The notes: generated by a model not told the origin, from the letters alone. A DNA stretch of 64,000 bases from Vicingaceae bacterium (GCA_028336925.1 JAOKVV010000005.1:25133-89132), one strand, 5' to 3'; numbered from the stretch's first letter, positions 27,605-36,162 are shown. Made by a program: numbers and translations.

Positions 27605-27640
27605 GAAAAAATAATCCGGCTGCTAGATCAGCAGCCGGCT
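27605..27640 (-). terminator. Rho-independent terminator of the HU-TPR-COX24 unit
   Basis: On the minus strand a perfect 9-bp GC-rich stem (CCGGCTGCT/AGCAGCCGG, loop 5) is followed by a T-rich run, directly after the stop of the 30-residue gene. Confidence 0.88.
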
Positions 27641-27645
27641 ATTTG

Positions 27646-27738
27646 TTACTTCTTCTTCTTGTGTCTGTTCTTTCTTAAACGCTTCTTACGTTTGTGGGTA
27701 GCCATTTTATGTCTTTTTCTTTTCTTACCGCTTGGCAT
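27646..27738 (-). CDS. AURKAIP1/COX24-domain small basic protein (30 residues)
   Basis: A 30-codon frame begins MPSGKKRKRHKMATHKRKKR and ends in a run of lysines; more than half the residues are Lys, Arg or His. This is the small conserved Bacteroidota protein annotated as AURKAIP1/COX24 domain-containing, related to mitochondrial small-subunit protein mS38. A ribosomal location is therefore likely by homology, not shown here. It lies 23 bases after the TPR gene and is followed by a strong terminator, so it appears to be the last gene of HU-TPR-COX24. Confidence 0.85.
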   Translation of the reverse strand: MPSGKKRKRHKMATHKRKKRLRKNRHKKKK

Positions 27739-27761
27739 ATCTTTTAATTTATTGTTATTAA

Positions 27762-28610
27762 CTACTTTTTTATCTTCAACTCTTCAATGTAAGCATCTAC
27801 TTGTGCAACCACTAGCGGATCTTTTTGAAAAGATTTATATCTTCCTAAATAAGACAACCCTTTTTCAATATCTCCCATTTGTACATACAAATCGGTCATA
27901 TAAAGGTAAGCCTCTGCGTTCTCAGGATCTACTTCTAGCACCTTATTGAATCTTTCAATTGCTTTATCGTACTGTGTCGATTGAATCGAGAAGTAACCCA
28001 AATTAATTAATGCATCAATATTATTAGAATCAATTGCTAATACTTCCATTAATAAACCAATTCCTTTCATAGGTGCTTCACCCAAAGCTCCTGCCCCTTC
28101 TACATAACAGACACCTAAAGCTGTTTTAGCAGCTAAGTTATTCGGATTTAGAGCAAGTACTTCTTCATAAGAATTAATTGCTTCCTCTATAACTACGTGT
28201 CCATCAGCATCTGAAAATCGGAATGTTTTGAAGAAAATATCTCCTGTTTGCATCCATGCATCCTCAGATTGAAGGATTTTAGCTTTCTCCTTAAAAAAAT
28301 CAGCCATTAAGACCGGTTGTTTTTCAGAGCTTGCAAAATTAATTAAACTATCTAAGATAATCAGCTTTTCTTCTGAGCTTTTAACATTAGATAGTTGGTT
28401 TTCTAAATCAGCCACTATTTGTTTCGCTGAATCGGAAAGCGATACTGATTCTCTTAAATCATGATTATGAGAATCTTCTACAGGCTTTTCAGCCATTACT
28501 TCTGTCACCATCTGATCATCTGAGCTAAGCTTAGGAAACAAGAAAAGTATAAAAATAAAGAAGCCACCAAACAATATGGTGGCTACTTGCGCTTTGTTAA
28601 GCTTTTTCAT
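27762..28610 (-). CDS. TPR protein with N-terminal membrane anchor
   Basis: A 282-residue protein with one N-terminal transmembrane segment (about residues 7-26) and a linker, then at least three tetratricopeptide repeats (about 145-265: EEVLALNPNNLAAKTALG, EVLAIDSNNIDALINLGY, NKVLEVDPENAEAYLYM). It is probably an inner-membrane or periplasmic scaffold; partners are unknown. It is encoded 19 bases downstream of the HU gene and directly upstream of the COX24 gene, an arrangement I recognise as common near mutY in Bacteroidota. Confidence 0.83.
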   Translation of the reverse strand: MKKLNKAQVATILFGGFFIFILFLFPKLSSDDQMVTEVMAEKPVEDSHNHDLRESVSLSDSAKQIVADLENQLSNVKSSEEKLIILDSLINFASSEKQPVLMADFFKEKAKILQSEDAWMQTGDIFFKTFRFSDADGHVVIEEAINSYEEVLALNPNNLAAKTALGVCYVEGAGALGEAPMKGIGLLMEVLAIDSNNIDALINLGYFSIQSTQYDKAIERFNKVLEVDPENAEAYLYMTDLYVQMGDIEKGLSYLGRYKSFQKDPLVVAQVDAYIEELKIKK

Positions 28611-28629
28611 TATTTGCTGTATTAGCGGA

Positions 28630-28917
28630 TTATGGCTTTACATTAGTCTTTACTCTTTCTACAAAGCTCTTAGATGGCTTAAATGCAGGAATAAAGTGCT
28701 CAGGAATAATCATCGTCGTATTTTTAGAGATGTTTCTACCTGTTTTTTCAGCTCTTTTTTTAGTGATAAAAGAACCAAATCCTCTTAGGTAAACATTTTC
28801 TCCACCTTCAAGAGAATTTCTAATTGCTTTCATAAACTCTTCAACTGTAGATTGAACAGCTACTTTTTCAATTCCAGTATTCTCTGAAATTGTCGCTACG
28901 ATATCAGCTTTTGTCAT
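28630..28917 (-). CDS. HU family DNA-binding protein
   Basis: A 95-residue nucleoid protein. The HU/IHF fold is visible: TKADIVATISENTG at the N-terminus, the core VYLRGFGSF (42-50), and the DNA-binding arm with a RNISKNTTMIIPEHFIPAFKPS segment. The Pro in the arm (IPEHFIPAFKP) matches the intercalating-proline region. It is the first gene of a minus-strand unit and has a good promoter in the gap to mutY. Confidence 0.94.
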   Translation of the reverse strand: MTKADIVATISENTGIEKVAVQSTVEEFMKAIRNSLEGGENVYLRGFGSFITKKRAEKTGRNISKNTTMIIPEHFIPAFKPSKSFVERVKTNVKP

Positions 28918-28980
28918 TTTAAATAAATTTATTAAATAATTAATTGGTTAAACTTGAACTTCGCAAGTCAGTTTCGTGCA

Positions 28981-28988
28981 CAAATATA
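28981..28988 (-). promoter_or_regulatory. Promoter of the HU-TPR-COX24 unit
   Basis: The minus strand reads TATATTTG (-7 consensus TAnnTTTG) with a TTTG -33 box at 29007-29004, spacing 15, and 63 bases from the HU ATG. Its presence argues that the divergent mutY gene does not begin as far upstream as the TTG at 28954. Confidence 0.55.
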
Positions 28989-29052
28989 TACTATTTATTA
29001 TTTCAAAAAAACTGATTTTAGGATTATTAACGAAAAAATTAACACTACTGAT

Positions 29053-30141
29053 TTGAAAAACAACAAAGTATATTTCTCAAAAGCCATAAACCATTGGTAT
29101 TCAATTAACAAAAGAAATCTGCCTTGGAGACTTAGCACTGACCCCTACATAATTTGGCTATCAGAAATAATTTTACAACAGACAAGAGTTGAACAAGGAA
29201 TGAGCTACTTTAATAAATTTAGCACTAAATATCCTTCTGTAACAGACCTCGCATTAGCTTCTGAGGATGAAGTTTTAAAAGATTGGGAGGGACTTGGATA
29301 TTATTCTCGAGCGAGAAATATGCTAGCAACAGCAAAATACATTTCTTCCGAACTCAATGGAAATTTCCCTAGCACCTATAAAGAAATCATAAAACTCAAA
29401 GGTGTTGGTTCATATACTGCGGCGGCAATTAGTTCTTTTGCATATAATGAAAAACAGGCAGTGGTTGATGGAAATGTTTATAGAGTTCTTAGTCGATTTT
29501 TTGGAATTAGCACCCCGATCGACTCTACTGAAGGGAAAAAAGAATTTCAATTATTAGCTAATGAATTAATCGACAATCAAATACCATCACAACACAACCA
29601 GGCAATGATGGAATTTGGCGCACTACAGTGCACCCCAAAAAAAACAGCTTGCGAAATTTGTCCCCTAAAGCTTGAATGTTTTGCTTTTAACAAGGGATTC
29701 ATTAATGATCTTCCTTACAAATCAAAAAAAATCAAACAAACAAAACGCTATTTCACTTATTTAATAGTTAGGGATCCCGAAAACCTTTTGATCCAAAAAA
29801 GACCCGACAAAGGTATTTGGGCCAACTTATATGAATTCCCCCTTCTAGAATCAAATAGTGCTCAAGAGCAAAATGAATTAATCAATGATAAAAACTGGTT
29901 GAAAACAGTTCTCAACGACAACATAATAGTGAATCACATTAGCGATACGCACAAACATATACTTAGTCACCAACAATTATTTGCAAGATTTATAGAGATC
30001 CATGTAGATGCTATTGCTAAAATTTCAGATAATCAACTAATCATCAATCAACAAGACATAAGTAAGTACGCATTACCCAAATTATTGATTAACTATCTTT
30101 CTGAAAGGGATGATTTACTATATTTGTTGAACGATAATTAG
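29053..30141 (+). CDS. mutY: A/G-specific adenine glycosylase MutY
   Basis: Removes adenine mispaired with 8-oxoguanine. The catalytic Glu lies in SEIILQQTRVEQG, the helix-hairpin-helix is LKGVGSYTAAAI, and the catalytic Asp is in VVDGNVYRVLSRF. The [4Fe-4S] loop is C-x6-C-x2-C-x5-C (CTPKKTACEICPLKLEC). A C-terminal NUDIX-like 8-oxoG recognition domain follows (from about nt 29745). I place the start at TTG 29053, close to the conserved HWYSINKRNLPWR; the frame is open upstream to 28954, but that stretch overlaps the HU promoter and looks non-coding. First gene of the mutY-ssb-gldE-gldD run. Confidence 0.93.
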   Translation: MKNNKVYFSKAINHWYSINKRNLPWRLSTDPYIIWLSEIILQQTRVEQGMSYFNKFSTKYPSVTDLALASEDEVLKDWEGLGYYSRARNMLATAKYISSELNGNFPSTYKEIIKLKGVGSYTAAAISSFAYNEKQAVVDGNVYRVLSRFFGISTPIDSTEGKKEFQLLANELIDNQIPSQHNQAMMEFGALQCTPKKTACEICPLKLECFAFNKGFINDLPYKSKKIKQTKRYFTYLIVRDPENLLIQKRPDKGIWANLYEFPLLESNSAQEQNELINDKNWLKTVLNDNIIVNHISDTHKHILSHQQLFARFIEIHVDAIAKISDNQLIINQQDISKYALPKLLINYLSERDDLLYLLNDN

Positions 30142-30156
30142 ATAATATTTAGTGAG

Positions 30157-30603
30157 ATGGCAGGAGTAAATAAAGTGATATTAGTAGGCAATTTAGGAAA
30201 AGATCCTGAAGTTAGACACCTTGAAAATGGTGCATCAGTAGCTAATTTTTCAATTGCAACTTCAGAAACTTACAAAGACAAAAATGGCGAAAGACAGACT
30301 CAAACTGAGTGGCACAACATTGTTTTGTGGAGAGGTTTGGCCGAAATAGCAGAGAAATATCTTCGAAAAGGAAATCAAGTTTATATAGAAGGAAAACTAA
30401 GAACTAGGTCTTGGGATGATAAAGACGGCGTAACCAGATACACCACAGAGGTAGTTGGCGACCAAATGACCATGCTTGGAAGCAAATCTGACAACACACA
30501 AAGTGGAGCTGAAAATTCATCAAAGAGTTCAGAGAACATTAGCCATTCACAACCTGAAACCCAGATAGAAGAAGCAGACGAATCTGATGACTTGCCCTTC
30601 TAA
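30157..30603 (+). CDS. ssb: Single-stranded DNA-binding protein
   Basis: A 148-residue SSB: an OB-fold (residues 1-108, [35 protein letters not shown]), a Ser/Gln/Glu-rich linker, and the acidic tip DDLPF that docks repair and replication partners. It starts 15 bases after mutY, which fits co-transcription. A perfect 22-bp palindrome follows its stop. Confidence 0.96.
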   Translation: MAGVNKVILVGNLGKDPEVRHLENGASVANFSIATSETYKDKNGERQTQTEWHNIVLWRGLAEIAEKYLRKGNQVYIEGKLRTRSWDDKDGVTRYTTEVVGDQMTMLGSKSDNTQSGAENSSKSSENISHSQPETQIEEADESDDLPF

Positions 30604-30613
30604 ACAAATTCTT

Positions 30614-30635
30614 TTTTAGGAGTTAACTCCTAAAA
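30614..30635. repeat. Perfect 22-bp palindrome between ssb and gldE
   Basis: TTTTAGGAGTTAACTCCTAAAA is fully self-complementary with no loop, 10 bases after the ssb stop. It lacks a following T-run on the plus strand. It could be a weak terminator or mRNA stabiliser, or a dimer operator. Confidence 0.5.
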
Positions 30636-30664
30636 TAAGACCTGTTTAATGAATAATATATCAA

Positions 30665-32011
30665 TTGGAAGAACCACCGGAACAAATCATTCTTACGATC
30701 GCTCAAAGTGTTACGAGTCATTCATTAACAATTGAGATTATACTATCATTAGCCCTTATGGCTTTATTATTACTTTGCTCTGCGTTAATATCAGGGTCGG
30801 AAGTAGCCTACTTTTCATTAAGTGGATCTGAGATAGACCGCCTAAAAACCTCCAAAAATAAATCGGAAATTCGGGTGATTGAACTGCTTGAGCGTCCAAA
30901 AAGACTATTAGCAACTATTCTTATTGCGAATAACTTCATTAATGTTGGCATTGTTATTTTATCCACTTTTATTATTGATGGATTATTCACTTTCAATAAT
31001 TACCAACTTAAGTTTTTTATTCAGGTTGTAGCAGTCACTTTTGTATTGCTACTAATAGGTGAAGTAATACCTAAAGTTTACGCAACTAGAAAAGCAGAAA
31101 AATTAGCAGGAATTATGGCAATTCCACTGTTTTATGTCCAATTATTAGTTAAGCCTATTAGTTCCATTTTAGTGCAATCAACTAACTTTATTGATAAGCG
31201 GATAAAAAAGAAAGGCCACAATATATCAGTTGGAGAGTTGTCACACGCACTAGAGCTTTCATCAGATGAAAACAGTAAGGATGAAGATCAGAAAATACTT
31301 GAGGGTATTGTAAAGTTTGGAAATACAGACGTGAAGCAGATCATGACTTCTAGAATAGATGTAGTGCCAATAGAAATTACAGCTACTTATCAAGAAGTAG
31401 TTGCAACAATATTAGACTGCGGTTACTCAAGGATTCCAGTTTACAAAGAAAATTTCGACAATATTTCCGGCGTCTTATATATTAAAGACTTACTACCACA
31501 TTTAGATAATGATGATTTTGATTGGACATCCATTCTTAGAACTCCTTTCTTTGTTCCAGAAAACAAAAAAATAGATGACTTATTAAGGGAATTTCAAGGT
31601 AAAAAAATTCATTTAGCCATCGTTGTGGATGAATATGGAGGCACATCAGGAATTGTAAGTCTAGAGGACGTATTAGAAGAGATAGTCGGAGAAATTAGTG
31701 ATGAGTTTGACGATGATGATTTAGTTTACTCAAAGCTTGACGACCTAAACTATGTTTTTGAAGGCAAGACACCGCTTAATGATCTATATCGAATACTTGA
31801 AGTAGAATCAGAAGAACTATTTGAAGAACAAAAAGGGGAATCTGAAACACTAGCAGGTTTCCTGCTTGAGCTTAAAGGTAAAATACCTAAAAAAGGAGAA
31901 AAGGTAAAATTTGAAAAATACCTATTTACCGTAGAAGCAGCAGATAAACGAAGAATTAAAAGAATTAAAGTAACAATAGAGCCCGACAACTTAATAGAGA
32001 AAAATGATTAA
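30665..32011 (+). CDS. gldE: Gliding motility-associated CorC/HlyC-family membrane protein GldE
   Basis: A 448-residue member of the hemolysin/CorC family. It has an N-terminal DUF21-type membrane domain (spans within about residues 18-165, including SGSEVAYFSLSGSEIDRL), a CBS pair (about 215-335; MTSRIDVVPIEI, DEYGGTSGIVSLEDVLEEIVGEI) and a C-terminal CorC/HlyC transporter-associated domain (about 350-440). The GldE name rests on its position directly before gldD, the known order in gliding Bacteroidota. Its role beside GldD is poorly understood. TTG 30665 is the only reasonable start before the first span. It overlaps gldD by 8 bases. Confidence 0.88.
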   Translation: MEEPPEQIILTIAQSVTSHSLTIEIILSLALMALLLLCSALISGSEVAYFSLSGSEIDRLKTSKNKSEIRVIELLERPKRLLATILIANNFINVGIVILSTFIIDGLFTFNNYQLKFFIQVVAVTFVLLLIGEVIPKVYATRKAEKLAGIMAIPLFYVQLLVKPISSILVQSTNFIDKRIKKKGHNISVGELSHALELSSDENSKDEDQKILEGIVKFGNTDVKQIMTSRIDVVPIEITATYQEVVATILDCGYSRIPVYKENFDNISGVLYIKDLLPHLDNDDFDWTSILRTPFFVPENKKIDDLLREFQGKKIHLAIVVDEYGGTSGIVSLEDVLEEIVGEISDEFDDDDLVYSKLDDLNYVFEGKTPLNDLYRILEVESEELFEEQKGESETLAGFLLELKGKIPKKGEKVKFEKYLFTVEAADKRRIKRIKVTIEPDNLIEKND

Positions 32012-32609
32012 ACGTATTTTATTGGGATTTCTATTCGGAACAATAAGCATGGTATTTATTGGTTGCGGAGGTGATGTATTACCCAAACCAACAGGTTACT
32101 TTAGAATTGATTTACCAGAAAAGTCCTACGCAGAAATAAACGATAGTATTCCTTTTCCATTCTCATTCGAGTTACCTCAATATGCGGCAGTAAATTTAAA
32201 ACGAACGAAAGAACAAACTAATTTCTTCAATGTGGACTTTCGTAAGTATGGCGCTCGGATTCATTTTAGCTATTTTCCTGTAAATGAAAATATCGCGAAA
32301 CTTCTAGAAGAAAGCAGAACACTTTCTTATAAACACACTGAGAAGGCTCAGGAAATAAATGAAGAATTAATTATTAACCCTGACGAAAGCGTTTTCGGAA
32401 CATACTATTCAATTGCCGGAAACGCAGCATCATCAGACCAGTTTTTTATCACTGATAGCAGCAATCACTTTTTAAGAGGGGCCTTATATTTTAACGTAGC
32501 ACCAAACCCCGACTCAATTGGCCCAGTAAGTGATTTTATCAAGAAAGATATCGTTCATTTAATAGAAACGTTTAGCTGGAAAAATTATTCAGCTAATTCG
32601 GGAGAATAA
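32004..32609 (+). CDS. gldD: Gliding motility lipoprotein GldD
   Basis: A 201-residue lipoprotein with signal peptide and Cys C21 (VFIGC). The family opening PKPTGYFRIDLPEKSY follows soon after, then FNVDFRKYGARIHFSYFPV and the C-terminal RGALYFNVAPNPDS motif. In Flavobacterium johnsoniae, GldD is required for gliding. With gldE upstream and a T9SS cargo gene at the window's left end, the organism probably has a T9SS and may glide. Its 3' end overlaps the convergent ctaA gene by 25 bases. Confidence 0.93.
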   Translation: MIKRILLGFLFGTISMVFIGCGGDVLPKPTGYFRIDLPEKSYAEINDSIPFPFSFELPQYAAVNLKRTKEQTNFFNVDFRKYGARIHFSYFPVNENIAKLLEESRTLSYKHTEKAQEINEELIINPDESVFGTYYSIAGNAASSDQFFITDSSNHFLRGALYFNVAPNPDSIGPVSDFIKKDIVHLIETFSWKNYSANSGE

Positions 32610-33619
32610 GTAAATCTGTGTAATACAAAAACTACCGAACCTAACAACATCAGTGCTCCAATTTGGTGAAGCACTCCTAACCATACAGGAACTCCTAATA
32701 GAAGAGTAATAATTCCTAAAACGAATTGAACAGATACCATTCCAATCAAAAACTTCATTCCTCCCCGTTGTGACACATTGGTCTTCTCTTTTCTAGCTTT
32801 TACTGCCAAATAAATTACCAACCCAACCACAGCATAAGCCATGTAACGGTGAATAAATTGAACACCTGCAAGGCCTTCCACAAAATTCATCCATAATGGA
32901 GTCATTGCAGTAACTGCATCAGCTACTAACTGGTCACCCATAAGTGGCCAAGTGTTGTATACTTTCCCGGCATTTAACCCAGCTACAAAAGCACCCCAAA
33001 CAATTTGAACAACAGTAATGAGTAATAAAACAGTAGCGCCTGCTTTTAGGGATTTGAATGCTCCTTTTACCCGTTTAGGATACATCAAACCCAAAGCCAC
33101 CCAAAGGGTATAGGCAAATGTTAAAAAAGCGGTAGTCAAGTGCATAGCTAACCTAAAGTGACTAACATCAGGATCTTTATTTAACCCACTTTTTACCATG
33201 TACCAACCCAAAAAGCCTTGAAATCCGCCCATAAATAGCAGCAGTAAAAGTTTTGGCAAAAGCTCTTTGCTGATCATTTTTTTAAATAGAAAATAAATAA
33301 AAGGAATGATGAATACTAACCCAACCAATCGGCCAAGTACTCGGTGCAAGTATTCCCAAAAGAAAATAGGTTTAAATTCTTCGAGCGTAAAATGATAGTT
33401 GACCATTTGATATTCAGGAAACTGCTTATACTTTTCAAAAGCAATTAACCATTCAGCCTCATTTAATGGGGGAATACTTCCCATAATTAGGTTCCACTCC
33501 ACCATGGATAATCCTGAATTGGTGAGTCGAGTAATACCGCCAACCAGTACCATTATAAATATTAATAAACAACCTGTAAGTAACCAATAGATAACTGGTC
33601 GATTAGAATTTACTTGCAT
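32585..33619 (-). CDS. ctaA: Heme A synthase (COX15/CtaA family)
   Basis: Oxidises the C8 methyl of heme O to give heme A for cytochrome oxidase. About eight membrane spans carry paired heme-ligand histidines in EYLHRVLGRLVG, HFRLAMHLTT, FIHRYMAYAVVG and GVLHQIGALML. The start at ATG 33619 (MQVNSNRPV) is preferred; a further in-frame ATG at 33658 adds 13 residues unlike the family. No heme O synthase or oxidase genes are in view. Convergent with gldD. Confidence 0.92.
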   Translation of the reverse strand: MQVNSNRPVIYWLLTGCLLIFIMVLVGGITRLTNSGLSMVEWNLIMGSIPPLNEAEWLIAFEKYKQFPEYQMVNYHFTLEEFKPIFFWEYLHRVLGRLVGLVFIIPFIYFLFKKMISKELLPKLLLLLFMGGFQGFLGWYMVKSGLNKDPDVSHFRLAMHLTTAFLTFAYTLWVALGLMYPKRVKGAFKSLKAGATVLLLITVVQIVWGAFVAGLNAGKVYNTWPLMGDQLVADAVTAMTPLWMNFVEGLAGVQFIHRYMAYAVVGLVIYLAVKARKEKTNVSQRGGMKFLIGMVSVQFVLGIITLLLGVPVWLGVLHQIGALMLLGSVVFVLHRFTYSPELAE

Positions 33620-33685
33620 CTTATATTTTTTTGTAAAATTAATAAAGAAACAAGTCAAGCAAGTGAATGTTTGACCATAAATGGC

Positions 33686-33925
33686 CTAAAATGCCGACAT
33701 AAAATAGGTAATAATATCAGGGAGTGATATACTTGGTGAGCTAGAAGATGATTTTGCAATTTCTTTTTCTTTCTGATAATCTTTTGACTCAAACTTTATT
33801 TCTGATTGAGCATCATCAGTGTCTTTAGATAGGCTTTTAGTTTTTGCGTGGTCAACACAAGAAGTCATTTCAATAGCAAAGCCAAAAGCAATAAGAAATA
33901 CAGAAAAAATTAATCGATTTCGCAT
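33686..33925 (-). CDS. Small putative lipoprotein, 79 residues
   Basis: Not recognised. It has an N-terminal hydrophobic signal segment (residues 4-20) with a possible lipobox Cys (MTSC, C23). It continues as a charged Lys/Asp/Glu stretch and a Ser run (SSSSS near residue 60) and ends in a mildly hydrophobic tail (LPDIITYFMSAF). It lies upstream of ctaA on the same strand (67 bases before the preferred start). Amino-acid layout favours a real secreted peptide, but no homologue is known to me. Confidence 0.5.
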   Translation of the reverse strand: MRNRLIFSVFLIAFGFAIEMTSCVDHAKTKSLSKDTDDAQSEIKFESKDYQKEKEIAKSSSSSPSISLPDIITYFMSAF

Positions 33926-34006
33926 GACGACTATTTTGTAATTAGGATTAAATCAAAGGTATTAAAAAAGATCATACAATTAGAGTAGCAGGAAAACTAT
34001 TCAGCT

Positions 34007-34014
34007 TACCTTTG
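34007..34014 (+). promoter_or_regulatory. -7 element of the DMT transporter gene
   Basis: TACCTTTG matches TAnnTTTG exactly and ends only seven bases before the ATG at 34022, implying a leaderless or nearly leaderless mRNA. Confidence 0.5.
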
Positions 34015-34021
34015 CCGCCTT

Positions 34022-34954
34022 ATGAAATTCTTCGACTTAGACAAACCAGCCATTCAATGGCTCCTTTTGTTATTACTTGCATTTGTATGGGGCAGCTCAT
34101 TCATATTAATGAAGAGAGGACTTGAAAGTTTTAATAATTTACAAGTAGCCTCACTCAGAATTGTAATTGCGTATTTATTTTTACTGCCAGTTGCGATTAA
34201 AAACATCCGAAAAATAAAAGGAAAATATTGGGGCTATCTCATAATAGCAGGTCTATTAGGAAATGGAATTCCTGCATTTTTATTCACCACAGCACAAACA
34301 GAAATTAGTAGTTCATTAACAGGAATGCTAAACAGCCTCGTTCCTCTTTTTACCGTATTGGTTGGATTAATTGGGTTTGGCTTAAAACTGCGGATCCGAC
34401 GTTTTGCGGGTGTATTGTTAGGATTAGCTGGTGCAATCGGTCTGCTTTCTGTACAAGGATTTGATGTAGGAAATGGAAATCAAGCTTATGCATTACTTGT
34501 AGTGTTGGCCACGATATGCTATGCTACCAATATCAACTTTATAAAGACTTATTTGGGTCCAATCAACTCAATGGATATTACAGCCTTTGGGTTTTTCTTC
34601 TTGGGCCCTCCAACACTGATCTATTTATTCATGAGTGATTTTTCGACGATATTAAAAACTGATCCAGCTGCTTATCAAAATCTATTTTACATTGCATTGC
34701 TTTCCATTTTTGGAACAGCATTGGCAGTAATTCTATTTAATATATTGATCAAAAAAGTATCTGCAATTTATGCTTCTTCGGTAACCTACATTATCCCTGT
34801 ATTTGCATTGATGTGGGGTTTTATAGATGGAGAAGTGATAAAAGGGATGCACATTCTCTGGATAACTATTATTTTATCAGGCATTTACATTGTCAATAGA
34901 GAGAACTTAAAATTGAGTAAAAAGCAGAAGAAAGCTTCACTTAAAGTAGATTAA
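34022..34954 (+). CDS. EamA/DMT-superfamily transporter
   Basis: A 310-residue carrier with ten predicted spans in two EamA repeats (about 12-140 and 155-295). Typical repeat signatures are FVWGSSFILMKRGL near the N-terminus, SLTGMLNSLVPLFTVLVG at the end of repeat one, and AIYASSVTYIIPVFALMWG in repeat two. Drug/metabolite exporters of this type often move amino acids or nucleosides out of the cell. The substrate cannot be inferred. Monocistronic, followed by the rplU promoter. Confidence 0.88.
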   Translation: MKFFDLDKPAIQWLLLLLLAFVWGSSFILMKRGLESFNNLQVASLRIVIAYLFLLPVAIKNIRKIKGKYWGYLIIAGLLGNGIPAFLFTTAQTEISSSLTGMLNSLVPLFTVLVGLIGFGLKLRIRRFAGVLLGLAGAIGLLSVQGFDVGNGNQAYALLVVLATICYATNINFIKTYLGPINSMDITAFGFFFLGPPTLIYLFMSDFSTILKTDPAAYQNLFYIALLSIFGTALAVILFNILIKKVSAIYASSVTYIIPVFALMWGFIDGEVIKGMHILWITIILSGIYIVNRENLKLSKKQKKASLKVD

Positions 34955-34984
34955 ATAAAGAATTGTTTCTTAGAATTTTATTTG

Positions 34985-34992
34985 TACTTTTG
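34985..34992 (+). promoter_or_regulatory. Promoter of rplU-rpmA
   Basis: TACTTTTG matches TAnnTTTG, with an ATTG (34962-34965) as near-consensus -33 box and a 19-base spacer. The ATG is 37 bases downstream. Confidence 0.6.
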
Positions 34993-35029
34993 CTCACCAA
35001 ATTTTTATTAACAAATAAAGCTGTATAAG

Positions 35030-35482
35030 ATGTACGCAATCGTAGAGATAGCAGGGCAACAATACAAAGTAGAAAAAGATCAGCAGATTTTTGTTCATCG
35101 TTTAGAAGGCGAAGAAGGCTCAAAAGTTGAGTTTTCAAACGTTCTTTTAACGGATGATGGCAAAAAAGTATCTGTTGGCGCCCCAGCTGTAGAAGGTGTA
35201 TCAGTATCTGCAAAGATTATTGAGCACCTTAAGGGAGATAAAGTTATCGCCTTTAAAAAGAAGAGAAGAAAAGGTTTTAGAAAAAAGACAGGTTTCCGCC
35301 AGTCATTGACTAAAATCCAAATTGAAGCTATTGGAGCTAGAACTGCTAAAAAAGCAGCACCAAAAAAAGAAGCCAAAGAAAAAGTAGCAGCTGAAAAGCC
35401 AGCAACTGAAGCTAAAAAAGCGGCACCAAAAGCAGCACCAAAGAAAACAACTGCTAAAAAAGCAGATGATTCAGAAAAATAG
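35030..35482 (+). CDS. rplU: 50S ribosomal protein L21 with Lys/Ala-rich C-terminal extension
   Basis: The bL21 core (residues 1-103) starts MYAIVEIAGQQYKV and contains the rRNA-binding KKKRRKGFRKKTGFRQ stretch. It is followed by ~46 extra residues made almost only of Lys, Ala, Pro, Glu and Thr (for example KKAAPKAAPKKTTAKK). Core-only L21 is about 103 residues. The tail is low complexity and probably disordered, and its base composition is biased to AAA/GCA codons. Promoter just upstream; rpmA follows after 28 bases. Confidence 0.96.
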   Translation: MYAIVEIAGQQYKVEKDQQIFVHRLEGEEGSKVEFSNVLLTDDGKKVSVGAPAVEGVSVSAKIIEHLKGDKVIAFKKKRRKGFRKKTGFRQSLTKIQIEAIGARTAKKAAPKKEAKEKVAAEKPATEAKKAAPKAAPKKTTAKKADDSEK

Positions 35483-35510
35483 TACGAACCGATAAAAATT
35501 TCAAAACGTC

Positions 35511-35774
35511 ATGGCACATAAGAAAGGGGTAGGTAGTTCGAAAAACGGAAGAGATTCAGAAAGTAAACGATTAGGTGTAAAAGTATTCGGTGGGCAATTT
35601 GCTCAAGCGGGTAACATTATCGTTAGACAAAGAGGAACAAAACATAATCCAGGAAACAATGTAGGTATTGGTAAAGACCATACTTTATTTGCTCTTAAGG
35701 ATGGTTTAGTAGTGTTCAAAACCAAGTCAAACGACAAATCATACGTTTCTGTTGATACCGAAGGTTTCGAATAG
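35511..35774 (+). CDS. rpmA: 50S ribosomal protein L27
   Basis: An 87-residue bL27 starting [19 protein letters not shown], whose flexible N-terminus reaches toward the peptidyl transferase centre, and containing the signature [19 protein letters not shown]. There is no cleavable N-terminal extension of the type seen in Firmicutes. It is co-transcribed with rplU and ends at a terminator. Confidence 0.97.
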   Translation: MAHKKGVGSSKNGRDSESKRLGVKVFGGQFAQAGNIIVRQRGTKHNPGNNVGIGKDHTLFALKDGLVVFKTKSNDKSYVSVDTEGFE

Positions 35775-35792
35775 TATCTACATACGATTTAT

Positions 35793-35829
35793 AAAACTCC
35801 TCTCGGCTTTGCTTAGAGGAGTTTTTTTT
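35793..35829 (+). terminator. Rho-independent terminator of rplU-rpmA
   Basis: An 11-bp stem, AAAACTCCTCT paired with AGAGGAGTTTT (35793-35803, 35815-35825), with an 11-nt loop and a T-run, 18 bases after the rpmA stop. Confidence 0.88.
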
Positions 35830-36030
35830 GGCCTAAAACTTTAATGATGAAAACGCCGTCATCCGATAAAAGCATGACAAATTAAATACACCACAAAATG
35901 TATCTAAATTATAATCAAACATGTATCTTTAAAAATAAAATCACAATCTAATTGATAGGAATAGAGTTTATTTTTTTGATTTAGATTTTTCATTTTTTTG
36001 TCCGCCAAAAAAACGAAACAAAAAAAACTC

Positions 36031-36162
36031 GTCCTTTGAATTTTTCTTTCCTCCAAATTTTATAAACCCTAAGTTCAGCCGGGTGATCTCCAATCACAGA
36101 TTGGAGTTTCCCGGTTTCCCTAAGGATTTATTTCATTTTCCGAAACAAAAAATTCAAGGGAC
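36031..36162. repeat. 132-nt imperfect inverted repeat (hairpin element)
   Basis: The outer arms 36031-36045 and 36148-36162 are complementary over 15 bases apart from one G-U-type pair (GTCCTTTGAATTTTT / AAAAATTCAAGGGAC). Weaker pairing continues inward (TTTC/GAAA, ATAAA with TTTAT). The tip is a perfect 8-bp stem CTCCAATC-aca-GATTGGAG (36088-36106), flanked by CCGGG/CCCGG (36079-36083, 36110-36114). This is either a small interspersed repeat (MITE- or REP-like) or a structured RNA. Nothing in it codes. Confidence 0.6.

Noticed and set aside
28954..29052. N-terminal extension of MutY from TTG 28954
   Set aside because: It would span the HU promoter, is unlike MutY N-termini and is compositionally AT-rich; TTG 29053 fits the family better.
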